A stretch of 64,000 nucleotides of DNA from contig CAICTM010000134.1 of NCBI GenBank assembly GCA_903772945.1, positions 26,001 through 90,000 of the forward strand, read 5' to 3'. The DNA comes from Seminavis robusta (Eukaryota; Bacillariophyta; Bacillariophyceae; Naviculales; Naviculaceae). The first letter of the stretch is position 1, and every line of letters starts with the position of its first letter. The notes beneath the pieces were generated by a model. It searched no databases, was not told the origin of the DNA, and was given only the letters and a program-made list of their open reading frames with translations. A program made the translations under genes and the position numbers. Of the stretch, positions 49,192 through 57,863 are shown one piece after another.

Positions 49192-51287
49192 TTTTTGTTA
49201 CTACTAACTTTTTTTGCGGGTCGAGAAAACTTGTGTGATGTTGTGAGAGTGGCTGATCATTGTTTGCCAGAGACTCGATGCACCCAGCAAAAGATCTGGC
49301 AACTTTTGAGGTCTGGATGTCTCGGTACTACCTTCGCGTACATTTCTACGCGAGCCGATTGTTGCCAGGTGCAGCCGATCGACTAATCCGATTAAAAAAC
49401 CATCATCCCGGACCAATGACGAGATTGTTGGCCGGGACGGTACAGTAAGGTATCTTTGTTTGTTACCAGAACCTTGAGTAGCTACCGTATCTACAGTAAG
49501 TGGGTCGAACCAACCTTGTTCGTTGCGTACGCTTGTTCATTTGGACAATAGAGGGCAATCTACTAGTACTGGCTGGATTCCATATGTTTTCAACTTTGGA
49601 CTGGTTGCGTTCGACCCTACCAGCCATCCCCTTTCTCGACCGTTCGCAGGTCCATACGCAACATTTGCTTAGCAAGATGGAAGCTGTTTTGCCCGGGATC
49701 GTCGGAGTCCAGATTCATTCACCATCGTGCGATTCCTCGGTGCGTGGCTACTTCTGCTGCCATCACATCTGGTTCCATCAACCGGTGGCACTACCGTATT
49801 CCTGCTGGGCAGCGTTCTGGGAAGAGAGAAGCGTTGCTTTGGCTGCCTCATGTGTTGAATTGTAATCACTATGCTGCATATGCGCTATCACCGATTGGCC
49901 TGTTCCACTCGTAGCCTGTACGTAATCCATAATTATAAATACTACTAGTAGTATGCTTCCGTGCGCCATCTCCCTGCCGTCAGCCAGCGAGATGTGAACA
50001 TTCCCCGTCTGGATCATTACATGCACCGCCCTGCCCAGCCATGCAATGAGGTCTTGGCATTTCTCATTATTTGATTGCGTTGTTGACTGCATCACTCTCC
50101 TTCAGCTTGGCTTTGAGAAATTAGCAGAGTCGTATGACCAAAGAAGATTCTTCAGAACTGCACGAAGCGTTCACCAGCCACTACCACGCACTTATTCTGC
50201 CATTCCATCCACTCCTGAAAGGGCTCGATGCAGTAGCCAACTCTAAAAAGTGACCAGTTTCTTTGGGAGGACTGCGGGATTGCCGGCCAAAGCAATATTT
50301 CAAGCGAGATGGTTCATTTCCGCGGGGAGGCCGGACAAACCTCCAAGTTCCTTAGCTTCCGTTCCTAGTCGAAGCGCAATATGGTTTTCCTGATATCCTC
50401 GGAATGCCACAATATTCGCTTCGTTGCACAAAGCGCGGCATTTGCATAATCGAGAACTGTATGTCCACAGAGACGTTGGGTCACTCAAATCTGGAACGTG
50501 CCTGCTGTGAACAAATGGAGTACTTGGTGCAGATGCACTGGTCCGAGCTCAAGGCAGCACATTCCCAAGGCATAAGTTTCTCCATTCCTCTATATTTTCC
50601 TCGGAGCCTACGTGCAGTCGAATCGTAGTTCCTTCCACTACGGAACCGTCTCGACCCGATGATATATCATGCTGTGGTTTGATTACAACGAGCATCTTTT
50701 GTTCCTTCTCCCTCCACTCTCGAACTTTCGGCAACTTCCATGATTTCGAAGCTCTAACACTACGAAAGCAAGGGCTGCAGCTGGACCGTGTTCGAGGATT
50801 GAAGAGGTACATGCAACGTCGAAGCAACACTTGTTTTGACAATTGACGGTTGGACGGAACGAACAATGTTTGACTATAGCTAACCAATCGGTCCCGCAGC
50901 CATGAACGAGAGGATGCAATCTCCCATCAAGTTTCGACCTCATGGCTTGCCAGTCTGTTGAGACGTCTTTTGTTTGTCCGCGTTGTGTTCACCCGTCGCA
51001 ATCGCACCCAGGCCGGCCGCAATTCAAACTGCATGTTTGCAAAAAGTGAGACGGGTTGACGAAACGATGGGGCATCGTCGGTAAGATGATCCGGCTCCAG
51101 GTTCAGATCCAATGAAAGACGGGGCGAAGCCAACAGAAGGCAATCATCGCACGGGAGACGTTGGACACGAGTATTCGAGACGGAGGAGGACGCCACTCTC
51201 TTGGTACTAGCTAGTACCGGTATCCTGGAGGATGCGTCCATTTGCACAATGTGGCCAACAGTTTTCATTCAAAACGGGTGCCGATAC

Positions 51288-51315
51288 GTACCGGTACCGT
51301 TAACGGTACCGGTAC
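51288..51315. repeat. 28-bp perfect palindrome
   Basis: Two GTACCGGTACC arms meet at GTTAAC; every base pairs with its mirror. More GGTACC and TACCGGTA words follow up to 51365. Confidence 0.95.
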
Positions 51316-51388
51316 CAGTACATGTACCGCTACCAGTACCGGTACAGCTGTACCTGGTACCTGGTATCAATAACCAGGTTTCACGGAG

Positions 51389-51421
51389 CCCTAACCCTAG
51401 TTCTAATGAACCCTAACTCTA
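51389..51421. repeat. Short interstitial telomere-like CCCTAA words
   Basis: CCCTAACCCTAG is followed 11 bp later by CCCTAACTCTA. Too short to show a telomeric origin, but it matches the TTAGGG repeat type on the complementary strand. Confidence 0.4.
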
Positions 51422-52601
51422 AAACCAGAATTGGAAACGTCCGAGCTAGTCAAGTTTCTCCGCATTCACACTACCTGTACCGCTAGCGGTACCAAGACAG
51501 GTCAGCAGACCCCATGCCCAGCTGGCCTAACGCTTACGACTGTACAACTGTACTCTACGAGCTCTACGCTTTTTGATTGGAGACGTCGAATTTACGCCTA
51601 CGCACGTCCGCGATCCGGTCGCAGGTCACAGGAAAGTTACCCAGTACTCCCTCAAGGAGTAGTTGTTGTTAGTTAGTTTATCAGCTGTTTATCCGAGGGT
51701 AAAATTTTCTTTCCTTCCTTGGAATTCCATGTTCTGACAAGTCTGACACTGTGACCTGTGACATACCTACAGGAGTTCCTACAGGTCACCAGTGCCGCCA
51801 TACGCCATACTCCGTACTAGCTAGGACTCTGGAGTAACATCTGAGTACTCAGATTTTAGAAACAGAAAAGAATTTCTTGACAGTGAAATACACAGACTGA
51901 CTTGTAAGAAAACTTCCCAGTATTGAGACCTCAAAGAAATACTACTCCAGTCTGACACCATGAAAATGCTCCAAACTTGTGTCTAATTCTGAAAAATTCC
52001 TGCTGGAGGCAGAGACAGTGATCACCATGGTGCTCTACATGTATTTCATCCAAATCCTGGGCAAGTTGGACCACAAGGCCCAGGTGACTGGGTGTATTCC
52101 TATTCCAACCTGTTTGATGTAGAAGCTTAGTAAGAAATTCTTCTATACTGAAATTGGCTTGTTTGGTTAGAAACGAAGTGAGTAGCAAAATAGGGCAGAT
52201 GGGTAAGAAAGCCCTCATCAGTGCATGCACTATGTACTAGTTTCAAATTACAGCCATCTTACTATTGAGTTTGGAGATGATCACTATCTGAGAGCTATCT
52301 GACTACATGTACAGGGAGCCTTCATGATAATGCAATACTGTATTGCAAATGTCCAAGAAAAGGGTGCTCGTGCCTCGATAAGTGTAAAATGTGACTGTAA
52401 CAGTCTATGACTGACTGTATGACGGTTCAATCTACTGTATACAGTAAAGCTACAGTGATCCACGAATGGTCCAGACATTCCACCTTGGCGTTCACCGAAA
52501 CAACCATTTCTTTGTTTAACACCTCTCAAATTGAATCAAAGAACTGTCTCTGGCTTTTAAAAATCTCACTCTCAACTTAGAAATGTCACTTATAAAATTG
52601 T

Positions 52602-52705
52602 AATTTCAGTGCCTTAGTGCAATTCCAGCCCGTATCGCGCTTATTAACACGAGGACTTATGCAATTTCAGCGACACTATGTAATTTCAGCACAACGACTG
52701 AAATT
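52602..52705. repeat. Cluster of AATTTCAG words
   Basis: Three direct copies (52602, 52663, 52682) and one inverted copy (52698) occur within 104 bp, about 340 bp left of the mariner element. Confidence 0.6.
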
Positions 52706-53043
52706 GCTCTCACTCGCTTAAATTACACTCTTCCAAAAGATCTATCTAGGATTTAACGAGCGAATCCCTGCGGTCTGTTGTTTCGGTGAGCGGCGCTCAG
52801 TGAGCGCCCTTTTTCCTTCAAGAGTTTCTCGATTGAAAAGAATCTGAATCACTATCTTCATTTTACTCCGAATACATCGTACCGGTACTGTTATTTAGAT
52901 TCGATTCCTAAGCCGCAAAGACTCCCCGGTGAGCTTCCGCATGAGCTGCATCGCTTGGAGAACTCGAGGAGCCTTGGAGCCAGGTTTGGAGCATAGAGAC
53001 CGGAGACACCGTTTACAGTACAAAGAACAATTTCTCCCTCTTA

Positions 53044-53076
53044 CCTTTCTGCTTGGGCTGAAAATTGCTTAGAGGG
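53044..53076 (+). repeat. Left terminal inverted repeat of the mariner element
   Basis: Pairs with 57638-57670 in inverted orientation; 32 of 34 aligned columns are identical, the two exceptions being one-base gaps. Preceded directly by TA. Confidence 0.92.
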
Positions 53077-53338
53077 GACGCACCTATAGCTGACAACGCA
53101 TTATTTAAGAACCGGTATTCGACTACAACGAGGGCAGAAAAGGAAACGCCCGGAGCTCCGTTCAAGTTTCAACCTTAGACTAAAATATTCGACTTTAGCT
53201 TTTGTATAGCTACTTTTATTCTGGTGAGAGGCTGGCGTTCTGCAGCCACTCAAATCGAAAGGAAGAAAAGTCACTCCGGAGCAAACAAAGCTGACCATGA
53301 CAACCAAAGACCCGTCGTTTCGACTGCTCTCTGCTCTT

Positions 53339-53914
53339 TCAAGTGTTCTTCATCATGATCTTCTTGAGGGGCGTCATCTGCTGGGACAACTCTGGCTCTA
53401 CTTCGAAAGAATCATCAGAGAGTGAGAATGAAGAGCGTGGGGGTGGAAGATTGCGACGATTGCGGCGTCCATTGCGTCCACGGCGACTAGGAGGAGCGGA
53501 CAAGACTTCTTCGTCATGATTCTGGACGACCGAAGAAGAGGCGGCAACAGCGGGAGCCTTCGGTTTCGGCGTTCCAAGGCGCTTCTTAATACTGTGAAAG
53601 TAGAGAGTCACAACAAAGTTAGATGTGGTCTTGAGAATGATGACTTCCGATGTTGCCTCGACAACCGTGTCGATATCCGAGTGTTCACTGGCCAGGAAGT
53701 TAACAATTTGCTGGAGCCTTTCGTTATCAAGGATCACGTCGCTGGTAAAAACAGCATCCATCCTTGCATCCTGAGTCTTTCCAAGCTCAATCGCCGCGTT
53801 GATGGCCTTGTTTAGTTTCTTGAGGTCACTTTCTTTGAGATCCACCATCTTCATCTCTTCTGTTGCGCCCGAGACAGTGATGTGGGAATGGCTACTACTA
53901 TAGATGGTTGGCAT
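53339..53914 (-). CDS. Mariner-element ORF, 191 aa, unknown function
   Basis: Starts at the first ATG (53914) of a longer open frame and encodes 191 aa. It lies wholly inside the transposon and is divergent from the 137-aa ORF, with 167 bp between them. Residues about 22-110 look helical (SDLKKLNKAINAAIELGKTQ, DNERLQQIVNFLASEHSD), then comes a short beta-like stretch (SEVIILKTTSNFVVTLYFHS). The C terminus is basic (SRRGRNGRRNRRNLPPP), then Ser/Asp-rich. A nucleic-acid-binding accessory role is possible but only inferred from the basic patch. I recognise no family. No intron is evident. Confidence 0.6.
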   Translation of the reverse strand: MPTIYSSSHSHITVSGATEEMKMVDLKESDLKKLNKAINAAIELGKTQDARMDAVFTSDVILDNERLQQIVNFLASEHSDIDTVVEATSEVIILKTTSNFVVTLYFHSIKKRLGTPKPKAPAVAASSSVVQNHDEEVLSAPPSRRGRNGRRNRRNLPPPRSSFSLSDDSFEVEPELSQQMTPLKKIMMKNT

Positions 53915-54081
53915 GATGATAATGCTTGGTGGAATTGTGTGATCGAGGCTCTGTTTCAGTGACTCTGCTGCCTGCTGGTCGAGCGGAGTGTCTTCCCCCA
54001 AAAACCGAGGGAAAGAATTTGAATTCAAATTCAATCCTCTTGTCGGCACTCCTGCAATCCACAGCTCATTTTCTTTCTATC

Positions 54082-54495
54082 ATGGCGCAACGTTGGCTCA
54101 CTGTTGCGACTCTCACCGGAGAGGACGCTGGCCACGCTATGGCGGCATTGGAAGTTACCCTTGTGGATGGAACAATCCAAAATTTGGCTGGCTGTGTCAA
54201 GCTTCAACGTTACGGCAACTCCATCCTGTTTCGTGTGGCCGTGTTCCCTGCCAATGACGCCACTCACCCTTCTGCTATCTTCTGCTTGCCTGCGGATGTC
54301 CCTTATGAGATGGAGCGTCCTCGACGTGTGAGGAGTATCAATGACACAAGAGCTCTTTGGTTGTCTTTGACAGTGACAAATCCAACCGAAGGTTTTACTC
54401 GAATGACTTTCCGGATCCCTTATGACGACACTGCCATTCTCTTTGGAGAGGCGCTCAGGTTTGCAGAGCAAACTGTCAAGCGGGCCTTTGAATAA
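54082..54495 (+). CDS. Mariner-element ORF, 137 aa, unknown function
   Basis: Starts at ATG 54082 and ends 113 bp before the transposase start, on the same strand. The composition alternates hydrophobic and polar residues (ALEVTLVDGTIQNLAGCVKL, SILFRVAVFPAND, RALWLSLTVTNPTEG), suggesting a small beta-rich domain with a helical end (FGEALRFAEQTVKRAFE). No signal peptide, membrane helix or zinc motif is visible. I recognise no family. Position inside the terminal repeats suggests it moves with the element; it could be an accessory protein or a captured host gene. Confidence 0.6.
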   Translation: MAQRWLTVATLTGEDAGHAMAALEVTLVDGTIQNLAGCVKLQRYGNSILFRVAVFPANDATHPSAIFCLPADVPYEMERPRRVRSINDTRALWLSLTVTNPTEGFTRMTFRIPYDDTAILFGEALRFAEQTVKRAFE

Positions 54496-54608
54496 TTCAT
54501 TCTTCTTGTAGTGGTAACAAGTTTCTAGAAATAGTATTGATCTAATCGGCAATTGATCTCTTGGTTGAAGCTCCAACAATTGTACCAGTACTAGCTAATA
54601 GCTAGACG

Positions 54609-57458
54609 ATGGAGCCCCAACAACTTGTAGCCCATCATACTCTCTCTCTGCTACAAGAGCTCTTTCGTAGACTACACAATCGAAGATGGTTTGTGCTCCC
54701 TACATCGGAGGATATCGCTGTAGCCAACAACTCTATCTGCACAGTTCTTGGCCTCGACTACAATACTCTCAAGCACATGCTGTTGGCAATTGGTATTACT
54801 TATGAAGCTAGCGATCAGCAAGTAGCTATCTGCGACAACGACGCAATCGACGCATTGAATGCTACTAGTCATTTTAAAAGTGCGAAAGTTTCTTTCAAGG
54901 TACAAGCAATTGCTCTCCAGCACGGAGAACGACGGCTGCTGTTTGTCATCCGCAATAAACCACGGAGCACTGAGGCGAACCCAACTGTCTCTTTCACCAA
55001 TGCTCCAATGCTTGGAGATGGACAGAACACTCTCAAGAGGTTCCATCACAAAAGGAGCCCCATTCATTACATTCAGCAAGGATGCGCAACCATCCAAAAG
55101 GTGGGCAAATTGCAAGAAGCAATCGACTGCTGGACAGCTGCGTACTCATCCAATCAGTCACCGGGTATTCCGTCCAAGCGACCAGGTACACCATCGTCGG
55201 CACAAGCCGCGACGACACCCCATCAGGAAAATCCAAGAAGACGCATTTCTTTCAACACCTCTATCGTTGTTCCCCGAGCAGATCGAATGGATCTAGACGA
55301 GGAGGGGGTGGAAGCCATTCTCACTCCAGCAACGTATGAAACAGATGGCGACAGCGCATCGCTGCCATTTCCACAACTGCCTACACGCGAAGAAGAAGAT
55401 GACAGTGAGACCGAGACATCGTTTGATCCGCCACCTTACAATCCATTCAGTCCTTCGATGATACAAGATCTTATCCAAGCACCTGAATGGAATGAACCAC
55501 CAGAAATGACTCTAGCCAAACAGCTCAACTTTACCACAAGAGAGAATGGAAAAAGACCATCGCGATTCGGTGATGGTGTTATTGAATTGGTAACAAATAG
55601 AAGACGTCCCGACAAGTCGATGCGTTGGATGGCCTTGTGCGTCGCACTGTCATGGGGGTACAGTATGCCCAAGCTGCCTCTGAAGACAAAGCTTTCCATT
55701 GCTGAAGCTTCCTGCCGATTGGTAGCATACGACAAGGGATACCCAAAACCACCAAAAGGTCACCGACTTAGTTTTTGGTGCAAATCGCTGGAGCAGTCAG
55801 TCAAGACGGGCGAAGTGTTGGTACATGATGTGCTGACCTTCAAAGAAGGCAACCAAGGTGGTACTTATCTTGACGAGATCGATGCTCTCTACCCCGGATA
55901 CGTGTTGAGCCTCTTCAGGAGAGCCCAGGAAGCAGACGAGGTTGGCAATGAGGCATCATTTCGCGAGACAGCCTTTGCAATGCGTCGACTGTCGGCAAAA
56001 GATGTGGATGAGGAAAAGCACTTGAAATTGAGTGGTTGGCAGCTAGCCAACTGGTTCAAGAAGAAAGAGGGAAAGGCAATCAAGTCAGTCAGCAGGCCAA
56101 TCCTTACCGAGGAAAAGAAGAAACAGCGAGTGTTGTGGGCTCAGCAACGCCTGAGAGAACTGGAACAACACTATCTTGTGGGAGCAGCTGCAGCCGCGGA
56201 ACAGAGCGACTCGGATTTCGATTCTGATTCCGAAGATATCGACCGATTCAGAGAACCGCATCCTGGTCCACCATATTACGTGTTCCTTGATGAGAAATGG
56301 TTCTATATCCAATCAAAGAGGCGAAAGATCAAGAGACTTCCCCAGCAGCCCGGTGAAGTCTCCAATATGGAAGAGCTCTATCCACCAAAGCGAGAGGCAA
56401 GTAGGAGGTTTTCCAAGAAGGTAATGTTTATGGGTGTGATGGCTTGCCCACACTTCGAGCATGACTTTGATGGAAAGATATTGATGAAAAGGGTGAGTGA
56501 GACAGTGTTAGCCAAGAAAAGCACATACTACAAACAGATAGTCGACAATTACCAAATCAATAACGACATCCACATAGGATGGAGGTTGCTCATTGGTGAT
56601 ACTATTGGTATGACCGTAGGGCAGCTCCTTGACAAGATACAAAGCCAACACCATTGGGGCATTGATCAACCCACAAGAGAGAGGCTTGTGTTGAGGTATG
56701 TCATTTTTCCTGGAGGCAAAAAGAAGAAGTGGGTAACTTTCAAAGAAACTGAGAGAGTGCGCGGCAAATTTGGCTTCTTCGAAAAAAGGAATTCCAAGTG
56801 CTTCATCGACCTCGATAAGCACGTCCACTTGCAATTCGTTCGCAGAAAGGGAGATGAGTATGAGCAGGATACAACATGCGATTCGAAATTCATGGCAGCA
56901 AACATGCTCGAAATTGGAGCAGCAATCCGGAAAGCGTACCACTGGGTCCCCATTGAGCAAGAGATCATGTTGATCATGGACAATGCCGGAGGCCATGGAA
57001 CCAAAGACTGTATTGATGAGTACGTAGCCAAGCTGAAGCAGCGATACAACGTCGTGGTGGAGCATCAAATCCCAAGAAGTCCGGAGACCAATCTTCTTGA
57101 CTTGGGAGTGTGGATGGGCCTTCAAAATCACGTGGAAAAACTTCACAGGACCAGGACAAAGACAAGCGCCAGTGCTCTAGCAAGAACTGTGGTGGAGGCA
57201 TGGGAAAGTTACGACTCGTATCGAGCCTTCCGGAACGTCTTCAAGCGCTGGGATAAGGTGTTGCGGCTAATTGTTGCTGGGCACGGCGATAACACTTTGG
57301 TCGACAAGGCCCGCCGGAAGGTGATGGTTCCGATCGTCATTCAACCTTCCCCTGGGACACTTGATGACGAACGGGAAGCTGCAGAGGACGATGAACAGGC
57401 TCTCTTTGCTGAAGAAGAAGACATTGTAAGGGTGCTAGAAGAGGCGGAAGACGGCTGA
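54609..57458 (+). CDS. Mariner-like DD39D transposase with large N-terminal extension
   Basis: A single exon of 949 aa. The RNase H-like DDE core is in the C-terminal half: first Asp in YVFLDEKWFYI, second in LIMDNAGGHG and third in RSPETNLLDLGVW. There are 39 residues between the second and third Asp, the DD39D class of plant mariner-like elements. Upstream, two segments look like helix-turn-helix DNA-binding modules (LPLKTKLSIAEASCRLVAYD and KLSGWQLANWFKKKEG). The first 200 residues include a possible folded domain (SKNH-free, rich in Leu and Gln) that I cannot assign, then an acidic Ser/Glu linker. Typical mariner transposases are 340-500 aa, so the N terminus is an unusual addition. The frame is intact and all three acidic residues are present, so the enzyme may be active. 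Confidence 0.92.
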   Translation: MEPQQLVAHHTLSLLQELFRRLHNRRWFVLPTSEDIAVANNSICTVLGLDYNTLKHMLLAIGITYEASDQQVAICDNDAIDALNATSHFKSAKVSFKVQAIALQHGERRLLFVIRNKPRSTEANPTVSFTNAPMLGDGQNTLKRFHHKRSPIHYIQQGCATIQKVGKLQEAIDCWTAAYSSNQSPGIPSKRPGTPSSAQAATTPHQENPRRRISFNTSIVVPRADRMDLDEEGVEAILTPATYETDGDSASLPFPQLPTREEEDDSETETSFDPPPYNPFSPSMIQDLIQAPEWNEPPEMTLAKQLNFTTRENGKRPSRFGDGVIELVTNRRRPDKSMRWMALCVALSWGYSMPKLPLKTKLSIAEASCRLVAYDKGYPKPPKGHRLSFWCKSLEQSVKTGEVLVHDVLTFKEGNQGGTYLDEIDALYPGYVLSLFRRAQEADEVGNEASFRETAFAMRRLSAKDVDEEKHLKLSGWQLANWFKKKEGKAIKSVSRPILTEEKKKQRVLWAQQRLRELEQHYLVGAAAAAEQSDSDFDSDSEDIDRFREPHPGPPYYVFLDEKWFYIQSKRRKIKRLPQQPGEVSNMEELYPPKREASRRFSKKVMFMGVMACPHFEHDFDGKILMKRVSETVLAKKSTYYKQIVDNYQINNDIHIGWRLLIGDTIGMTVGQLLDKIQSQHHWGIDQPTRERLVLRYVIFPGGKKKKWVTFKETERVRGKFGFFEKRNSKCFIDLDKHVHLQFVRRKGDEYEQDTTCDSKFMAANMLEIGAAIRKAYHWVPIEQEIMLIMDNAGGHGTKDCIDEYVAKLKQRYNVVVEHQIPRSPETNLLDLGVWMGLQNHVEKLHRTRTKTSASALARTVVEAWESYDSYRAFRNVFKRWDKVLRLIVAGHGDNTLVDKARRKVMVPIVIQPSPGTLDDEREAAEDDEQALFAEEEDIVRVLEEAEDG

Positions 57459-57637
57459 TGTGGTTGGTTACCATAGTCATGGTGGCTGCTTTTTTTGTCA
57501 CGATGATTTGGATCGATCCGTATGCACGCCGGACCAACAGTGCAAGAGTTAACAGCTAGTACCGCTTATCTATGATCAAAACTTGTTCTATTGGTGCCAG
57601 CCGTGGAACCTGCCCTCTAAATCCAATCCACGACTTG

Positions 57638-57670
57638 CCCTCTAAGCAAATTTTCGCCCAAGCAGAAAGG
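57638..57670 (-). repeat. Right terminal inverted repeat of the mariner element
   Basis: Inverted partner of 53044-53076, followed by TA. A second copy of its inner word TGCCCTCTAA lies just inside at 57611-57620, a possible extra transposase-binding sub-repeat. Confidence 0.92.
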
Positions 57671-57863
57671 TACAAGAGAAGGGAAAGAAAAGGGAACTGG
57701 AGCTTGCTTGGAGGCAACAGCCAAATTTTAACTATCAACAGCGTTGTCCATTACTCACTGCGGCAAGGGTAGCTGGAAATAATACCCAATACTGTACCCA
57801 TCGCCCTCCTCCCGCCTCATCAGGAGCACACAACATAAGCAACAACCAACAAAATCTGATAAG

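Larger units (their letters stand above)
49192..53041. other. 3.85-kb interval without recognisable genes, rich in GTAC palindromes
   Basis: Frames here are short and unrelated to any family I know. The stretch contains a dense GGTACC/TACCGGTA cluster at 51285-51365, telomere-like CCCTAA words at 51389-51421, a 14-bp perfect palindrome at 52433-52446 and AATTTCAG direct and inverted repeats at 52602-52705. It may be old transposon debris, but no terminal repeats could be paired. Confidence 0.5.
53044..57670. mobile_element. Complete mariner-like DNA transposon with three ORFs (4,627 bp)
   Basis: Both ends carry the same 33-bp inverted repeat, beginning CCTTTCTGCTTGGGC, identical apart from two single-base indels. 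The dinucleotide TA flanks each end (53042-53043 and 57671-57672), as expected for Tc1/mariner target duplication. Inside are a 949-aa DD39D transposase (+), a 137-aa ORF (+) just upstream, and a divergent 191-aa ORF (-). The reading frames are intact, so the copy may be recent. It sits 190 bp upstream of a histidine kinase gene. DD39D is the spacing seen in plant mariner-like elements, but those usually encode only a transposase of about 500 aa. Confidence 0.9.

Noticed and set aside
49500-50943. Several short frames on both strands right of the WW-domain gene
   Set aside because: None shows a motif, good start context or plausible splice partners.
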